Source of the DNA: a virus
Length of the DNA: 30,584 nt
Virus record (IMG/VR): IMGVR_UViG_3300025030_000333
Coordinates: 1-30,584 of that record
Direction: 5' to 3' (one strand)
Shown here: positions 12,927 to 20,618 of the stretch, piece by piece
Layout: each line of letters starts with the position of its first letter
Position numbering within the stretch: position 1 is the first letter of the stretch
The notes under the pieces: model-generated
Databases searched by the model: none
What the model was told of the DNA's origin: nothing
Seen by the model: the letters and a program-made list of their open reading frames with translations, nothing else
Program-made: the position numbers and the translations under genes

Positions 12927-13160
12927 ATGCGAAAGGATGTAGCGATAATTAAAAAAAGTGCTAGGTTTGTTAAAGAAAGAATTCCATCTTGTGAAAATTG
13001 TATTTATTATTCTGTAGCCATCAAAAAAAATTTAAAAGAACAATTGATAGAAATGGCGCATGGGCGTTGCTGGAAAAGCGGTTATGATTTAAAAGAAAAG
13101 CCATATAAACAAAGATATGAGTTATGTAAAAAGTGGTCGCATTATGGTGACGAAGTATGA
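12927..13160 (+). CDS. Small Cys-containing hypothetical protein
   Basis: 77 residues, beginning with the ATG right after the stop of the previous gene. Cys pattern: C-E-N-C-I-Y-Y, later G-R-C-W and E-L-C-K-K-W, consistent with one metal site made from four Cys. Basic overall. The C-x-x-C-x-Y-Y ... C-W ... C-x-x-W arrangement recurs in small phage proteins without assigned function. No stronger statement is possible. Confidence 0.45.
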   Translation: MRKDVAIIKKSARFVKERIPSCENCIYYSVAIKKNLKEQLIEMAHGRCWKSGYDLKEKPYKQRYELCKKWSHYGDEV

Positions 13161-13187
13161 TTAAATTTAAAAAATGGAGGTAATAAA

Positions 13188-13754
13188 ATGAAATATATTG
13201 ATACAATAACTAGCAATAAAAAAAGCACAATAAAAAATAATTGTCCAAGGCTTTTCTGTGAAGATTGGACTAAAAAAGACGTTAATACAATTAAATATAA
13301 TTGTGGAGCGGTAATTGGATGCAGAGGTATTACGTGCGAAGAGTGCTGGAATCAAGAAATTTACAAAGAAAATTTGCACGATCGAATGACAGAAATTATA
13401 GAAAATGCAAAAGCACTGGAATTTAAAAGCGTAAAAATTAAAACAATGAGCGAATTAAAAGATGGGGATGAAATAAAATATAGAGAATTAAATTTAAACA
13501 AAGTGGTTGTGTGTAGAGGACTAGAAAAATTAATGGGCAATTATGGCGGTGTTGATATAAGTTTGTACACAGAGGATATGAAATGTATTGTTGACACAGA
13601 TTATGATATAGCACAAGTGGTTAGAAATGGAGTTTTAGTTTATGATAGATCTGAAATTGAAAAAGATAACGAAGAATTAGAAAGTCCAACTAAAGATATT
13701 GATAATTTAATCAAAAAAATAAACGAGTTTAAAAGAAAGTGGTTAAATGAATAA
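13188..13754 (+). CDS. Hypothetical protein with an N-terminal Cys cluster
   Basis: 188 residues with ATG at 13188 behind TGGAGG. Residues 19-54 contain C-P-R-L-F-C, a further Cys, then GCRGITCEECW, likely one zinc-binding module. The remainder looks like a small beta domain (KIKTMSELKDGDEIKYRE) and a helical charged C-terminus. The region KTMSELKDGDEIKYRELN resembles DUF-type modules in Clostridium phages. The 3' end overlaps the small membrane peptide gene. Function unknown. Confidence 0.45.
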   Translation: MKYIDTITSNKKSTIKNNCPRLFCEDWTKKDVNTIKYNCGAVIGCRGITCEECWNQEIYKENLHDRMTEIIENAKALEFKSVKIKTMSELKDGDEIKYRELNLNKVVVCRGLEKLMGNYGGVDISLYTEDMKCIVDTDYDIAQVVRNGVLVYDRSEIEKDNEELESPTKDIDNLIKKINEFKRKWLNE

Positions 13755-13851
13755 ATTTTTAGGCAAAGCAATGGGATATATTTTTTTAACTGGCATAACT
13801 GTAATTTTTATTGCTGCATGCTTTAAGTTGGTATTTTATATTTTAAGTTAA
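13747..13851 (+). CDS. 34-residue membrane peptide
   Basis: ATG at 13747 overlaps the end of the previous gene by eight bases and the frame closes with TAA at 13849. Product: MNKFLGKAMGYIFLTGITV followed by more hydrophobic residues to the end, a single membrane segment with a basic N-terminus. The ribosome site is weak (AAGTGG), so it would depend on coupling. Function unknown; the size fits phage membrane toxins or superinfection peptides, but nothing specific supports that. Confidence 0.4.
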   Translation: MNKFLGKAMGYIFLTGITVIFIAACFKLVFYILS

Positions 13852-13869
13852 ACGTTGCAAAATAAACGA

Positions 13870-13898
13870 TTGTAAAAGATAAAACAATATGATATAAT
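13870..13898 (+). promoter_or_regulatory. Rightward promoter before the small-gene and packaging block
   Basis: TTGTAA (13870-13875), 17-base spacer, TATAAT (13893-13898), in a 60-base gap. The GTG start at 13912 follows closely. It probably feeds the terminase genes. Confidence 0.65.
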
Positions 13899-13911
13899 TA
13901 GAGGTGATTAA

Positions 13912-14058
13912 GTGGATAAAAATAATTTTGTTTGTGAATGTGGATCAATTAAATTTCTCGAAAATATAGAACGCCAAATGATAATGTGTGAAAATTGCAA
14001 TAAAATTCACAACAGTAAAACATTTAAAAATATTGATTTTGTAGGTGGTGAAAAATGA
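13912..14058 (+). CDS. Small zinc-ribbon protein, GTG start
   Basis: 48 residues from GTG at 13912 with the site GAGGTGAT. The motif FVCECGSIKF and, 18 residues on, MCENCNKIH form a C-x-C / C-x-x-C zinc ribbon. It overlaps the next gene by ATGA. With the -10 box ending 13 bases before the GTG, the leader is very short. Function unknown; small zinc ribbons in phages often bind nucleic acid or host RNA polymerase, which is only a possibility here. Confidence 0.55.
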   Translation: MDKNNFVCECGSIKFLENIERQMIMCENCNKIHNSKTFKNIDFVGGEK

Positions 14059-14270
14059 GATATTGCAAATACTGCAAAAGAGAAGTAAAAGGCACAAAAA
14101 AATTCAACTGGATCATTTTTATTTTGGGGTTGATTACATTTGGAGTTGTATCGATTGCATATTTGATTTATTACTTGTTAAAACGATCAACCAAGTGTCC
14201 TATTTGTGGTGGTAAAACTAAAGGTTGGGTTTGGAAATTGAGACACAAAGGAGAAGTCAATGGAATATAG
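14055..14270 (+). CDS. Membrane protein with flanking CxxC pairs
   Basis: 71 residues. C-x-x-C at residues 4-7, a hydrophobic segment at about 18-42 (WIIFILGLITFGVVSIAYLI), and a second pair CPICGG at 48-53. So a zinc ribbon is interrupted by a membrane-spanning hairpin, or two half-sites face the same side. Ribosome site GGTGG; start overlaps the previous stop. This arrangement is known from small phage and prophage proteins of unknown role. Confidence 0.5.
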   Translation: MRYCKYCKREVKGTKKFNWIIFILGLITFGVVSIAYLIYYLLKRSTKCPICGGKTKGWVWKLRHKGEVNGI

Positions 14271-14481
14271 CGATGAATTAGTTGGAAAAGCCGTAAGATG
14301 GTTTTATGAAAAAAATGATTATATTGATATTGGAGTATCTTCAAGTGGAGATAATGAGTTAAATGAAATTGTTGAGTTGTATTTAGAAGAAAAGTCAAAA
14401 GAAAAAGCCAAAGAAGATTTGTCTAAAGCAATTGCAGAATTTGAAGATAGTGTAAAAAAAAGTTTTAGAACCACTCGCTGA
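14260..14481 (+). CDS. Hypothetical acidic helical protein
   Basis: 73 residues with ATG at 14260 (AAAGGAG upstream), overlapping the previous gene by 11 bases. Acidic, mostly helical: YSDELVGKAVRWFYEKNDY then ELNEIVELYLEEKSKEKAKE. No recognised domain. It is the last small gene before the terminase genes; some phages carry an HNH gene or terminase helper here, but the sequence gives no support for either. Confidence 0.45.
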   Translation: MEYSDELVGKAVRWFYEKNDYIDIGVSSSGDNELNEIVELYLEEKSKEKAKEDLSKAIAEFEDSVKKSFRTTR

Positions 14482-14519
14482 AAGCATAAAAAACATTTTA
14501 GAAAAAAGGATGTGATTAA

Positions 14520-15101
14520 ATGTCCGCTAAAGAAAAATCTTCTACTAAACAATCAAGCCCAAGAGCGAAACCGAGTAATAAAAAGCCTGCTGAAATTAGC
14601 GGGCTTTCTGAGCGTAAAGGATTAACTTTGAAACAAGAGAAGTTTGTTGTTGCGGTTGCAGAGGGAAAAACACAAGTTGACGCTTACAAATTGGCTTATG
14701 ACGCAAAAAATATGAGTGACGCAAGCATATATCCTAAAGCATCTAAATTAATGGCGCAGGATAATATAAGGGTAAGATTTGACGAATTAAGGGGAAAGGT
14801 TGTCAATCGATTAGAAGAAAAGTCAATAGTGACTATTGAAGGATTGCTGAAAGACTTGCAGGATATAAAGCAAACTTCGTTGTTAAAGATACCCACAACG
14901 ATAAAAACGCCTACAGGTGACAGTATTGTGGTCAATCAGAATATTGATTCATCGGCAGCGTTAAAAGCCATTGAATTGATGGGCAAGCACCTCAAGATGT
15001 TTACGGATAAACTTGAGCTTGGTGGAGAATTGAAAATAGAGAGGTCTGATGATGAACTCGAATGTAGAATTAGAGAACTTGAGCGCATCTCAAAAGCTTG
15101 A
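14520..15101 (+). CDS. terS: Terminase small subunit
   Basis: 193 residues. After a basic, disordered N-terminus (about 1-35), residues 36-100 carry the small terminase pattern: LTLKQEKFVVAVAEGKTQVDAYKLAYD, then S-D-A-S-I-Y-x-K-A-S-K-L-M then V-R-x-R-F-D-E-L, a DNA-binding helix-turn-helix followed by an oligomerisation helix. This is the Terminase_2/SPP1 gp1 type, which recognises the packaging site. The 3' end overlaps the large subunit by 53 bases. A pac site would be expected in or near this gene, but I cannot identify it by eye. Confidence 0.85.
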   Translation: MSAKEKSSTKQSSPRAKPSNKKPAEISGLSERKGLTLKQEKFVVAVAEGKTQVDAYKLAYDAKNMSDASIYPKASKLMAQDNIRVRFDELRGKVVNRLEEKSIVTIEGLLKDLQDIKQTSLLKIPTTIKTPTGDSIVVNQNIDSSAALKAIELMGKHLKMFTDKLELGGELKIERSDDELECRIRELERISKA

Positions 15102-16506
15102 ATATCTTGAGTTGTTAGAAGAAAAGGTATCAAGAGAAGCTAAAAAAAGCATATTAAAGTTTTCGATGTACACCATGAATGATTATGTTCCAAATTGGCA
15201 TCATGTTGAGTACTGCAAAAAGATTGATAGATTCATACGTGGCGAAGTCAAAAATTTAATGGTTTTTATGCCGCCACAGCATGGAAAATCAGAAATATCG
15301 ACAAGGAGAACACCAGCAAAAATACTGGGAGATTATCCAGACAAAAAAATAGGCGTTATAGCTTACAATTATACGATAGCGTCAAAATTTAATAGAGACG
15401 TTCAGCGAATAATTGACAGCGAACAATATTCTAAAATATACCCGCAAACAACCCTAAATGGGAAAAACGTAAGAACTACAGACAATTACCTTAAAAATTC
15501 AGATGAATTTGAGATAGTCGGAAGAAAAGGATCGTTGGTAAGTGTTGGTGTTGGCGGCGGATTAACATCTCGAAAACTTGATGTAGCCATAATGGATGAC
15601 TTATACAAAGACGCTATGGATGCATGGTCACAAACAAAGCGCGAAAACGTTCAAGATTGGTATGACACTGTTTTAAGGACAAGACTGCATAACAACAGCC
15701 AACAATTATTAGTGTTTACAAGATGGCACGAAGACGATTTGGCTGGATATTTGCTTAGAACCGAGCCCGAAAAATGGGAAGTTGTGCTTTTTGAAGCCAT
15801 AAACACAAAACCAAGAAACAACGACATTAGAAGCATTGGGCAAGCACTATGGCCTGAACAGCACTCGTTGGAAAGTTTAGAAGCCATAAGAAAAAATAAT
15901 TCGGTTGTATTTGATTCTTTATATCAGCAAGACCCAACTCCGAAAGAAGGTTTGTTAATGTCGGAATCGGATTTGAAGCGTTTCAAATTAGATCAATTGC
16001 AATCTAAGCCAGATGGTATAATATCAACCATAGACACCGCCGACGAAGGCGATGACAAGTTGTGCCAGTTGGTTGGTTTTATCTATGGCGAAGAAATATA
16101 TATTGTTGACGTGATTTTCACAGACGAACCAATAGAAATAACTCAGCCTTTTGTTGCGAGTATGCTCGATAAATACTCAGTAGATAACGCTCACTTTGAG
16201 TCAAACAACGGTGGGAAAGGATACGCTCAAAAAGTCAAAGAATTGAAAAAAGGCAGAACAACAATACATTGGAAGCAAACGACACAAAACAAACACACTA
16301 GAATAGTGATGAAATCAGGGCAGATTAAAGAGTGTTTTAGATTTAGGTCTGATATTGACAAGCACGATGAATATAAAAGCTATTTGTATCAGTTGACGCA
16401 TTATCCTAAAAACGGAAAGACAAAACACGATGATGCGGCAGATGCAACAACCATGATGGCGGAACACGCATTTGGAAACAGAAACAAATGGGGTTGGACC
16501 AAATAA
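15049..16506 (+). CDS. terL: Terminase large subunit
   Basis: 485 residues. ATPase domain: Walker A MPPQHGKSE (74-82), motif IGVIAYNY, Walker B VAIMDDL (D183-D184) and a coupling segment LVFTRWHEDDLAG. The nuclease domain begins near residue 325 (ISTIDTADEGDDK) with acidic residues for metal binding and ends with KHDDAADATTMMAEHAF, the usual last catalytic acidic motif. This enzyme powers DNA packaging and cuts concatemers. Two ATG codons occur at 15049 and 15052 behind GAGAGG; either may be used. It overlaps the small subunit. Confidence 0.93.
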   Translation: MMNSNVELENLSASQKLEYLELLEEKVSREAKKSILKFSMYTMNDYVPNWHHVEYCKKIDRFIRGEVKNLMVFMPPQHGKSEISTRRTPAKILGDYPDKKIGVIAYNYTIASKFNRDVQRIIDSEQYSKIYPQTTLNGKNVRTTDNYLKNSDEFEIVGRKGSLVSVGVGGGLTSRKLDVAIMDDLYKDAMDAWSQTKRENVQDWYDTVLRTRLHNNSQQLLVFTRWHEDDLAGYLLRTEPEKWEVVLFEAINTKPRNNDIRSIGQALWPEQHSLESLEAIRKNNSVVFDSLYQQDPTPKEGLLMSESDLKRFKLDQLQSKPDGIISTIDTADEGDDKLCQLVGFIYGEEIYIVDVIFTDEPIEITQPFVASMLDKYSVDNAHFESNNGGKGYAQKVKELKKGRTTIHWKQTTQNKHTRIVMKSGQIKECFRFRSDIDKHDEYKSYLYQLTHYPKNGKTKHDDAADATTMMAEHAFGNRNKWGWTK

Positions 16507-16523
16507 TAAAAAGGCGGTGAAAC

Positions 16524-17840
16524 ATGGGTCTATTGAGCAAGATTAGAGATTTTGAATCATCAGAGCATTACAGATATTTTAGATACGGTAAAGATTATTA
16601 TACGGGGGACAACACCGAGATCATGAAGCGCAGAAAATGCATGTTCAACGAAATTTCAATGTCACTGTTGGACATACCATATAGGGCTAATCATAAGTAC
16701 CCATCTGGTTTTTTTAGGATTGTTGTAGATCAAAAGGTACAATATTTATTAGGAAATGGTGTAAAAGCGGAAGATGATGTTTTGGAAGCGTTAGACAATG
16801 CTACAGGTGGATTATACCCATTTTTAATCAAGTCAGCTACATCTGCGTCACAACAAGGTATCCAATGGGTATATATGTATGTAGATAGTGGTTCTTTAAA
16901 ATTTTCTTTGGTTGATCCCGAAAACGTGGCGCCTGTTTACAAATATGGCAGACTTGACAGTGTTATTTATACGTTTGACGAAAGTGAAATCTCTGTAGCA
17001 GAAGTGTGGACCGCAGAAAAGATGGAAAGATACGAAAAAACCAAGAAAGATACAGAGTTTCAGATGGTTTCAGAATCAGCGCACTATACAACCATTGAAT
17101 CGTTTGGTGGCAGAAAAGTTTCAGAACAACCGCATTCGTTCGGCATGATCCCTTTTGTCTGTCTGAGGAATAATCAGTATTCAAATAGTGATCTAAAAGA
17201 CATTAAAGCATTAATTGACATTTATGACATTATAGCAAGTGACTTTGCTAATAACATTGACGATATGCAAGATGCTTTTTATGTTGTCAAAAATTTTGGT
17301 GGTGAATCACTTAGCCAATTCATGAGCGACCTCAAGCAATACAAATCCATTCAAGTTGGGGATGATGGGAACGTCAGCGCAGAACAGCTAGAAATCCCCA
17401 CAGAGGCACGAAAAGTTTTTATTGAGCAATTGAATAAGGATATATTCAAATTTGCCATGGCGGTGGATGCAACGTCTATATCTGGTGGCTCAATCACAAA
17501 TGTAGTAATCAAGGCCATGTTTGCTAACCTTGATTTAAAGTGTGATAAGTTTGAAATGGAAGTTACTGACTATCTTAACGCCATGCTAGGCGCAATTAAT
17601 CTATTCTATGGCACAAGCCTACAGACAGATTACACCTTTGACCGTTCAATGATTATTAACCGCACAGAGGTGTTGACAGAGTTACCAAAGCAAACAGACC
17701 TGTCACTTAGAACAAGATTAGCATCTAACCCTCTAGTACAGAACGTAGATGAGGAACTTAAACAGCTTGAAATCGAAGAAGCGGAGCAAGTGAATAAGCT
17801 AGGCGGCGGAATGGGGTTTGATGATGGCGAAGGTCAGTGA
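16524..17840 (+). CDS. Portal protein (SPP1 gp6-like)
   Basis: 438 residues, ATG at 16524 behind AAAGGCGG. Recognisable portal features: an N-terminal RYFRYGKDYYTGDNTEIMKR segment, YRANHKYPSGFFRIVVDQKVQYLLG, then a wing region, IALIDIYDIIASDFANN-like helix around residues 230-245, and SGGSITNVVIKAMFANLDLK. These fit the SPP1-type portal that forms the dodecameric DNA channel at one capsid vertex. The 3' half has visibly higher GC than the early operons. It overlaps the next gene by about 17 bases. Confidence 0.85.
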   Translation: MGLLSKIRDFESSEHYRYFRYGKDYYTGDNTEIMKRRKCMFNEISMSLLDIPYRANHKYPSGFFRIVVDQKVQYLLGNGVKAEDDVLEALDNATGGLYPFLIKSATSASQQGIQWVYMYVDSGSLKFSLVDPENVAPVYKYGRLDSVIYTFDESEISVAEVWTAEKMERYEKTKKDTEFQMVSESAHYTTIESFGGRKVSEQPHSFGMIPFVCLRNNQYSNSDLKDIKALIDIYDIIASDFANNIDDMQDAFYVVKNFGGESLSQFMSDLKQYKSIQVGDDGNVSAEQLEIPTEARKVFIEQLNKDIFKFAMAVDATSISGGSITNVVIKAMFANLDLKCDKFEMEVTDYLNAMLGAINLFYGTSLQTDYTFDRSMIINRTEVLTELPKQTDLSLRTRLASNPLVQNVDEELKQLEIEEAEQVNKLGGGMGFDDGEGQ

Positions 17841-19854
17841 TCTAAAAACACGCAGTCAGGAATATTGGGAAGATCGTTTCTCAAAGCTACAGACAAAAGT
17901 TTTTAATGAGTCGGATAAATCATTCGTCAAAATTAACAAACTTTTCTCTGAGACATACAAGGAAATGAACGCAGTTGTTAATGAGACGTATAACAAGTAT
18001 GGCAAGGTCGTCGAGTCGCCTGTATTCACAACACTACCCGACGGAACAAGAGTCATAAGTGGGTCTGAAAAGGCACTTGCGCTTGATGATAAGATAATGG
18101 CCGCACCGCTTGCCAAAGGAACACGCATGGATAAGCTGAGTAATGACCTGAAACAGATTCTTTTGTCGTTGTCTGCCGACCAAAAGCAGATCATGATGGA
18201 CACGCTCAGCATAACGGCACAAGAGGCCTACTACCAAACCATGTATGAGATTCAAAAAGGCTATGGCGTGGGAAAGTCGTTTGATCTGCTGACGAAGCAA
18301 CAGGTCCAGTCATTGATAAGAAATCCTGTCAATGGCGCGGACTTTGTGGAGAGAATTGGCATCAATAACGATAAACTTGCAACAGAGGTTAATCAGATTA
18401 TGAAATCAGGCATTACACAAGGCATACCCAACAAGGAAATGGCTCGAAGGCTGTCGGATAAGATGCAGTTAGGCAATAATGTTGCCAAAACACTGATAAA
18501 TACAGAGATAACCAATAGCTTGAATCAGGCGACATTGTTGAGTTATCAGGATAGCGGGATTGTCAAGCAATATCAATTTTTGGCTACATTGGATGATAGG
18601 ACGAGCGAAGTTTGCCAAGACCTTGACATGGATGTATTTGATTTAGACAAGGCTGTCACTGGGCTTAATATGCCGCCGATGCACCCAAATTGCTTTGATA
18701 AAGAAACAGAAGTGTATACAGATAAAGGTTGGATGTTGTTTGATGATCTGACGGGCGGAGAAACATTTGTAAGTGTCAACACTGACGACATAACACAAAT
18801 GGAGTATGTCAAAGCAAAAGGCCGCATAAAATATAATTACAAAGGCGACATGATCCACTTTGTTAATCGGTCGTTTAACATGATGGTCACGCCTAATCAT
18901 CAAATGTTAGTCAAATATGTAAAGGCTGATTCATCAGGCAAATATAGATTTGTTGATGCTGAAAAAATGTCAAAGCACGCGAATTCAATTTATAGAGGTA
19001 TGCCAAACAATAACGCGCCTGTATCTAGCTTTAAACTTGGCAATTATGATATAGAGCCCGAATTATATTTAAAGTTTATGGCATGGTATTTGTCGGATGG
19101 TAATGCGACTAAGATCAAGGATAAAAACAGCTATAGAGTAAAAATAGCGCAAAAAACGCATTTAGATTTAATGTATGATGTATTGAAAAAGTTGCCTTTT
19201 AACGTTACAAAAATAAAAGAAGCCATCAACATTTATGATTATTCAGTTTGCAGTGAATTGCATAAGTTAGGAAAATGCGATAAAAAATATATACCCGATG
19301 CAATTAAAAACGTTTCAACAGATCAAGCAAAGTTATTTCTTGAAGCATATGCAATAGCGGACGGACACCAAAAGAAAGGAAAAGTGTTTAAAGGATATCA
19401 ATTCAAAGACACATACACTTTTTTTACAACCTCCGATAGACTGGCTTCCGACTTGGGGCATATGATTTGGTTAAGCGGTGGTAGGCCTAGTTTTAAACAA
19501 GAGAAGTCAAAAGTAAAAATTGTTAAATTTAAAAATGGCGATTATACAATGAATCACAATGTGTGGATCATATCGCTATGCACAAGCGTTAATGCTTCAA
19601 CAGACAACATCAAAACAGAGATAGTGCCTTATGATGACTTTGTTTATTGTGTCGAATTGGAAAAGTGGCACACGCTAATGACTAGGCGCAAAGGAAAAGT
19701 GGCGTGGTCTGGAAATTGCAGATCGACTACAATAGCGTACTTTGACGAATCAACAGATGGACTCACAAGAATTGCTAGAGACTTAGGTGGTAAGTCATTT
19801 TTAGTACCAGGTGATATGGCATATAAAGAATTTAAGTCGAAATACATCGACTAA
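17824..19854 (+). CDS. MuF/SPP1 gp7-type head morphogenesis protein interrupted by an intein
   Basis: About 676 residues, of which 334 are host protein and 342 an intein. I chose ATG 17824 (GGGG seven bases upstream); TTG 17818 and ATG 17821 are alternatives. The host part is typical of SPP1 gp7/Mu gpF: helical N-terminus, GITQGIPNKEMARRLSDKM, then INTEITNSLNQATLLSYQDSG, LATLDDRTSEVCQDLD and finally PPMHPN, which should be joined to CRSTTIAYFD. Between N and C lies the intein (18691-19716). After splicing the protein would be close to the usual about 300-340 residues. It binds portal and assists DNA retention or ejection. Unspliced product would presumably be inactive. Confidence 0.9.
   Translation: MAKVSDLKTRSQEYWEDRFSKLQTKVFNESDKSFVKINKLFSETYKEMNAVVNETYNKYGKVVESPVFTTLPDGTRVISGSEKALALDDKIMAAPLAKGTRMDKLSNDLKQILLSLSADQKQIMMDTLSITAQEAYYQTMYEIQKGYGVGKSFDLLTKQQVQSLIRNPVNGADFVERIGINNDKLATEVNQIMKSGITQGIPNKEMARRLSDKMQLGNNVAKTLINTEITNSLNQATLLSYQDSGIVKQYQFLATLDDRTSEVCQDLDMDVFDLDKAVTGLNMPPMHPNCFDKETEVYTDKGWMLFDDLTGGETFVSVNTDDITQMEYVKAKGRIKYNYKGDMIHFVNRSFNMMVTPNHQMLVKYVKADSSGKYRFVDAEKMSKHANSIYRGMPNNNAPVSSFKLGNYDIEPELYLKFMAWYLSDGNATKIKDKNSYRVKIAQKTHLDLMYDVLKKLPFNVTKIKEAINIYDYSVCSELHKLGKCDKKYIPDAIKNVSTDQAKLFLEAYAIADGHQKKGKVFKGYQFKDTYTFFTTSDRLASDLGHMIWLSGGRPSFKQEKSKVKIVKFKNGDYTMNHNVWIISLCTSVNASTDNIKTEIVPYDDFVYCVELEKWHTLMTRRKGKVAWSGNCRSTTIAYFDESTDGLTRIARDLGGKSFLVPGDMAYKEFKSKYID
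18691..19716 (+). mobile_element. Intein with a LAGLIDADG-type homing endonuclease domain
   Basis: 342 residues, in frame. Block A: CFDKETEVYTDKGW with Cys1. Block B: MMVTPNHQML with T67 and H70. Endonuclease motifs: LYLKFMAWYLSDGN (D136) and LFLEAYAIADGH (D224), spaced as in two-motif LAGLIDADG enzymes. Block F/G: DFVYCVELEKWHTLM, RRKGKVAWSGN, then Cys+1 of the host protein. The penultimate residue is Gly rather than His, a variant also known from other inteins. The intein DNA is clearly more AT-rich than the host gene. All splicing residues look intact, so splicing and homing are likely. Confidence 0.92.
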
Positions 19855-19871
19855 TTTTTTTTAACTGTTTT

Positions 19872-19905
19872 AGTGCAAAATCTTTTGCGCAAAAAATTTT
19901 GCACT
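19872..19905. repeat. Inverted repeat overlapping a promoter
   Basis: AGTGCAAAAT (19872-19881) and ATTTTGCACT (19896-19905) flank an inner palindrome TTTTGCGCAAAA. TTAAC/GTTAA arms extend it outward with a bulge. No T-tract follows, so it is not a forward terminator. Confidence 0.75.
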
Positions 19906-19927
19906 GTTAAAGTAAAAAGTGTATAAT
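19899..19927 (+). promoter_or_regulatory. Internal late promoter before scaffold and coat genes
   Basis: TTGCAC (19899-19904), 17-base spacer, TATAAT (19922-19927). The -35 box lies within the right arm of the inverted repeat, as in an operator-controlled promoter. Confidence 0.72.
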
Positions 19928-20006
19928 ATGTATAATGAAACATTACTTGCCGAAGAATAAACGGATTACTTGAACTAACAAGAATAAAAAAGATAGGGGT
20001 AAATTT

Positions 20007-20606
20007 ATGGAATGGTTAAAAGAATTACTAAAAGGAATTGTACCAGAAGATAAATTGGACGGTGTTGTGGAATCATTTAACAAAGAATTCCCAAAACACG
20101 CAGTACCTAAAACTGAATTTAATACGATCAAGGAAGAGTTGAAAATTGCCAAAACAAATGCAGATCAAACTAGCCAAACTCTTGAACAGTTAAAAACAGA
20201 AGTGGGTACAGTTGAAGAATACAAAACAAAAATTAAAGACATGACGGCGCAAATGGAAACAGCCAAAGTTGAATCCGAAAAGCAAGTGTCTAATGTCATT
20301 AAAAAAGTAAATTTTGAAAAGTTGTTGATCCAAAACAAAATGAATGAGTCGGCTGTGGATTTGGTAGTTAACACAATTAATTTTGATGAAATCGTCCTTG
20401 ATGCAGCTGGCAATATTGTAGACGCAGACAAGCACATTGGTAAGATTAAAGAGACCAGAGCGGCGTTATTTCTGACAACAACAACCGATTCTGATAAAAA
20501 AGAATCAGATATGAACAAAGACAAAAAGCCAGTAGGAAAACCTATTAGCGAAATGTCAAACGAAGAAGTTATGGCGCAGTATGACGCCAAGGGAATCACA
20601 CGATAA
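20007..20606 (+). CDS. Scaffold protein (phage GP20 family)
   Basis: 199 residues. N-terminal MEWLKELLKGIVPEDKLDGV, then a long coiled coil at about 35-105 with Q/E/K-rich heptads, a conserved-looking helical segment with NKMNESAVDLVVNTINFD, and a basic, disordered C-terminus ending in NEEVMAQYDAKGITR. That is the GP20-type minor structural or scaffolding family of Firmicutes phages, always just upstream of the coat gene. It would guide procapsid assembly and leave before or during packaging. Ribosome site AGGGGT. It follows an internal promoter. Confidence 0.8.
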   Translation: MEWLKELLKGIVPEDKLDGVVESFNKEFPKHAVPKTEFNTIKEELKIAKTNADQTSQTLEQLKTEVGTVEEYKTKIKDMTAQMETAKVESEKQVSNVIKKVNFEKLLIQNKMNESAVDLVVNTINFDEIVLDAAGNIVDADKHIGKIKETRAALFLTTTTDSDKKESDMNKDKKPVGKPISEMSNEEVMAQYDAKGITR

Positions 20607-20618
20607 AGGGGGACTAAA

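Noticed and set aside
19928-19960. Ten-codon ORF starting just after the late -10 box
   Set aside because: The ATG lies upstream of the expected transcription start and no ribosome site precedes it.
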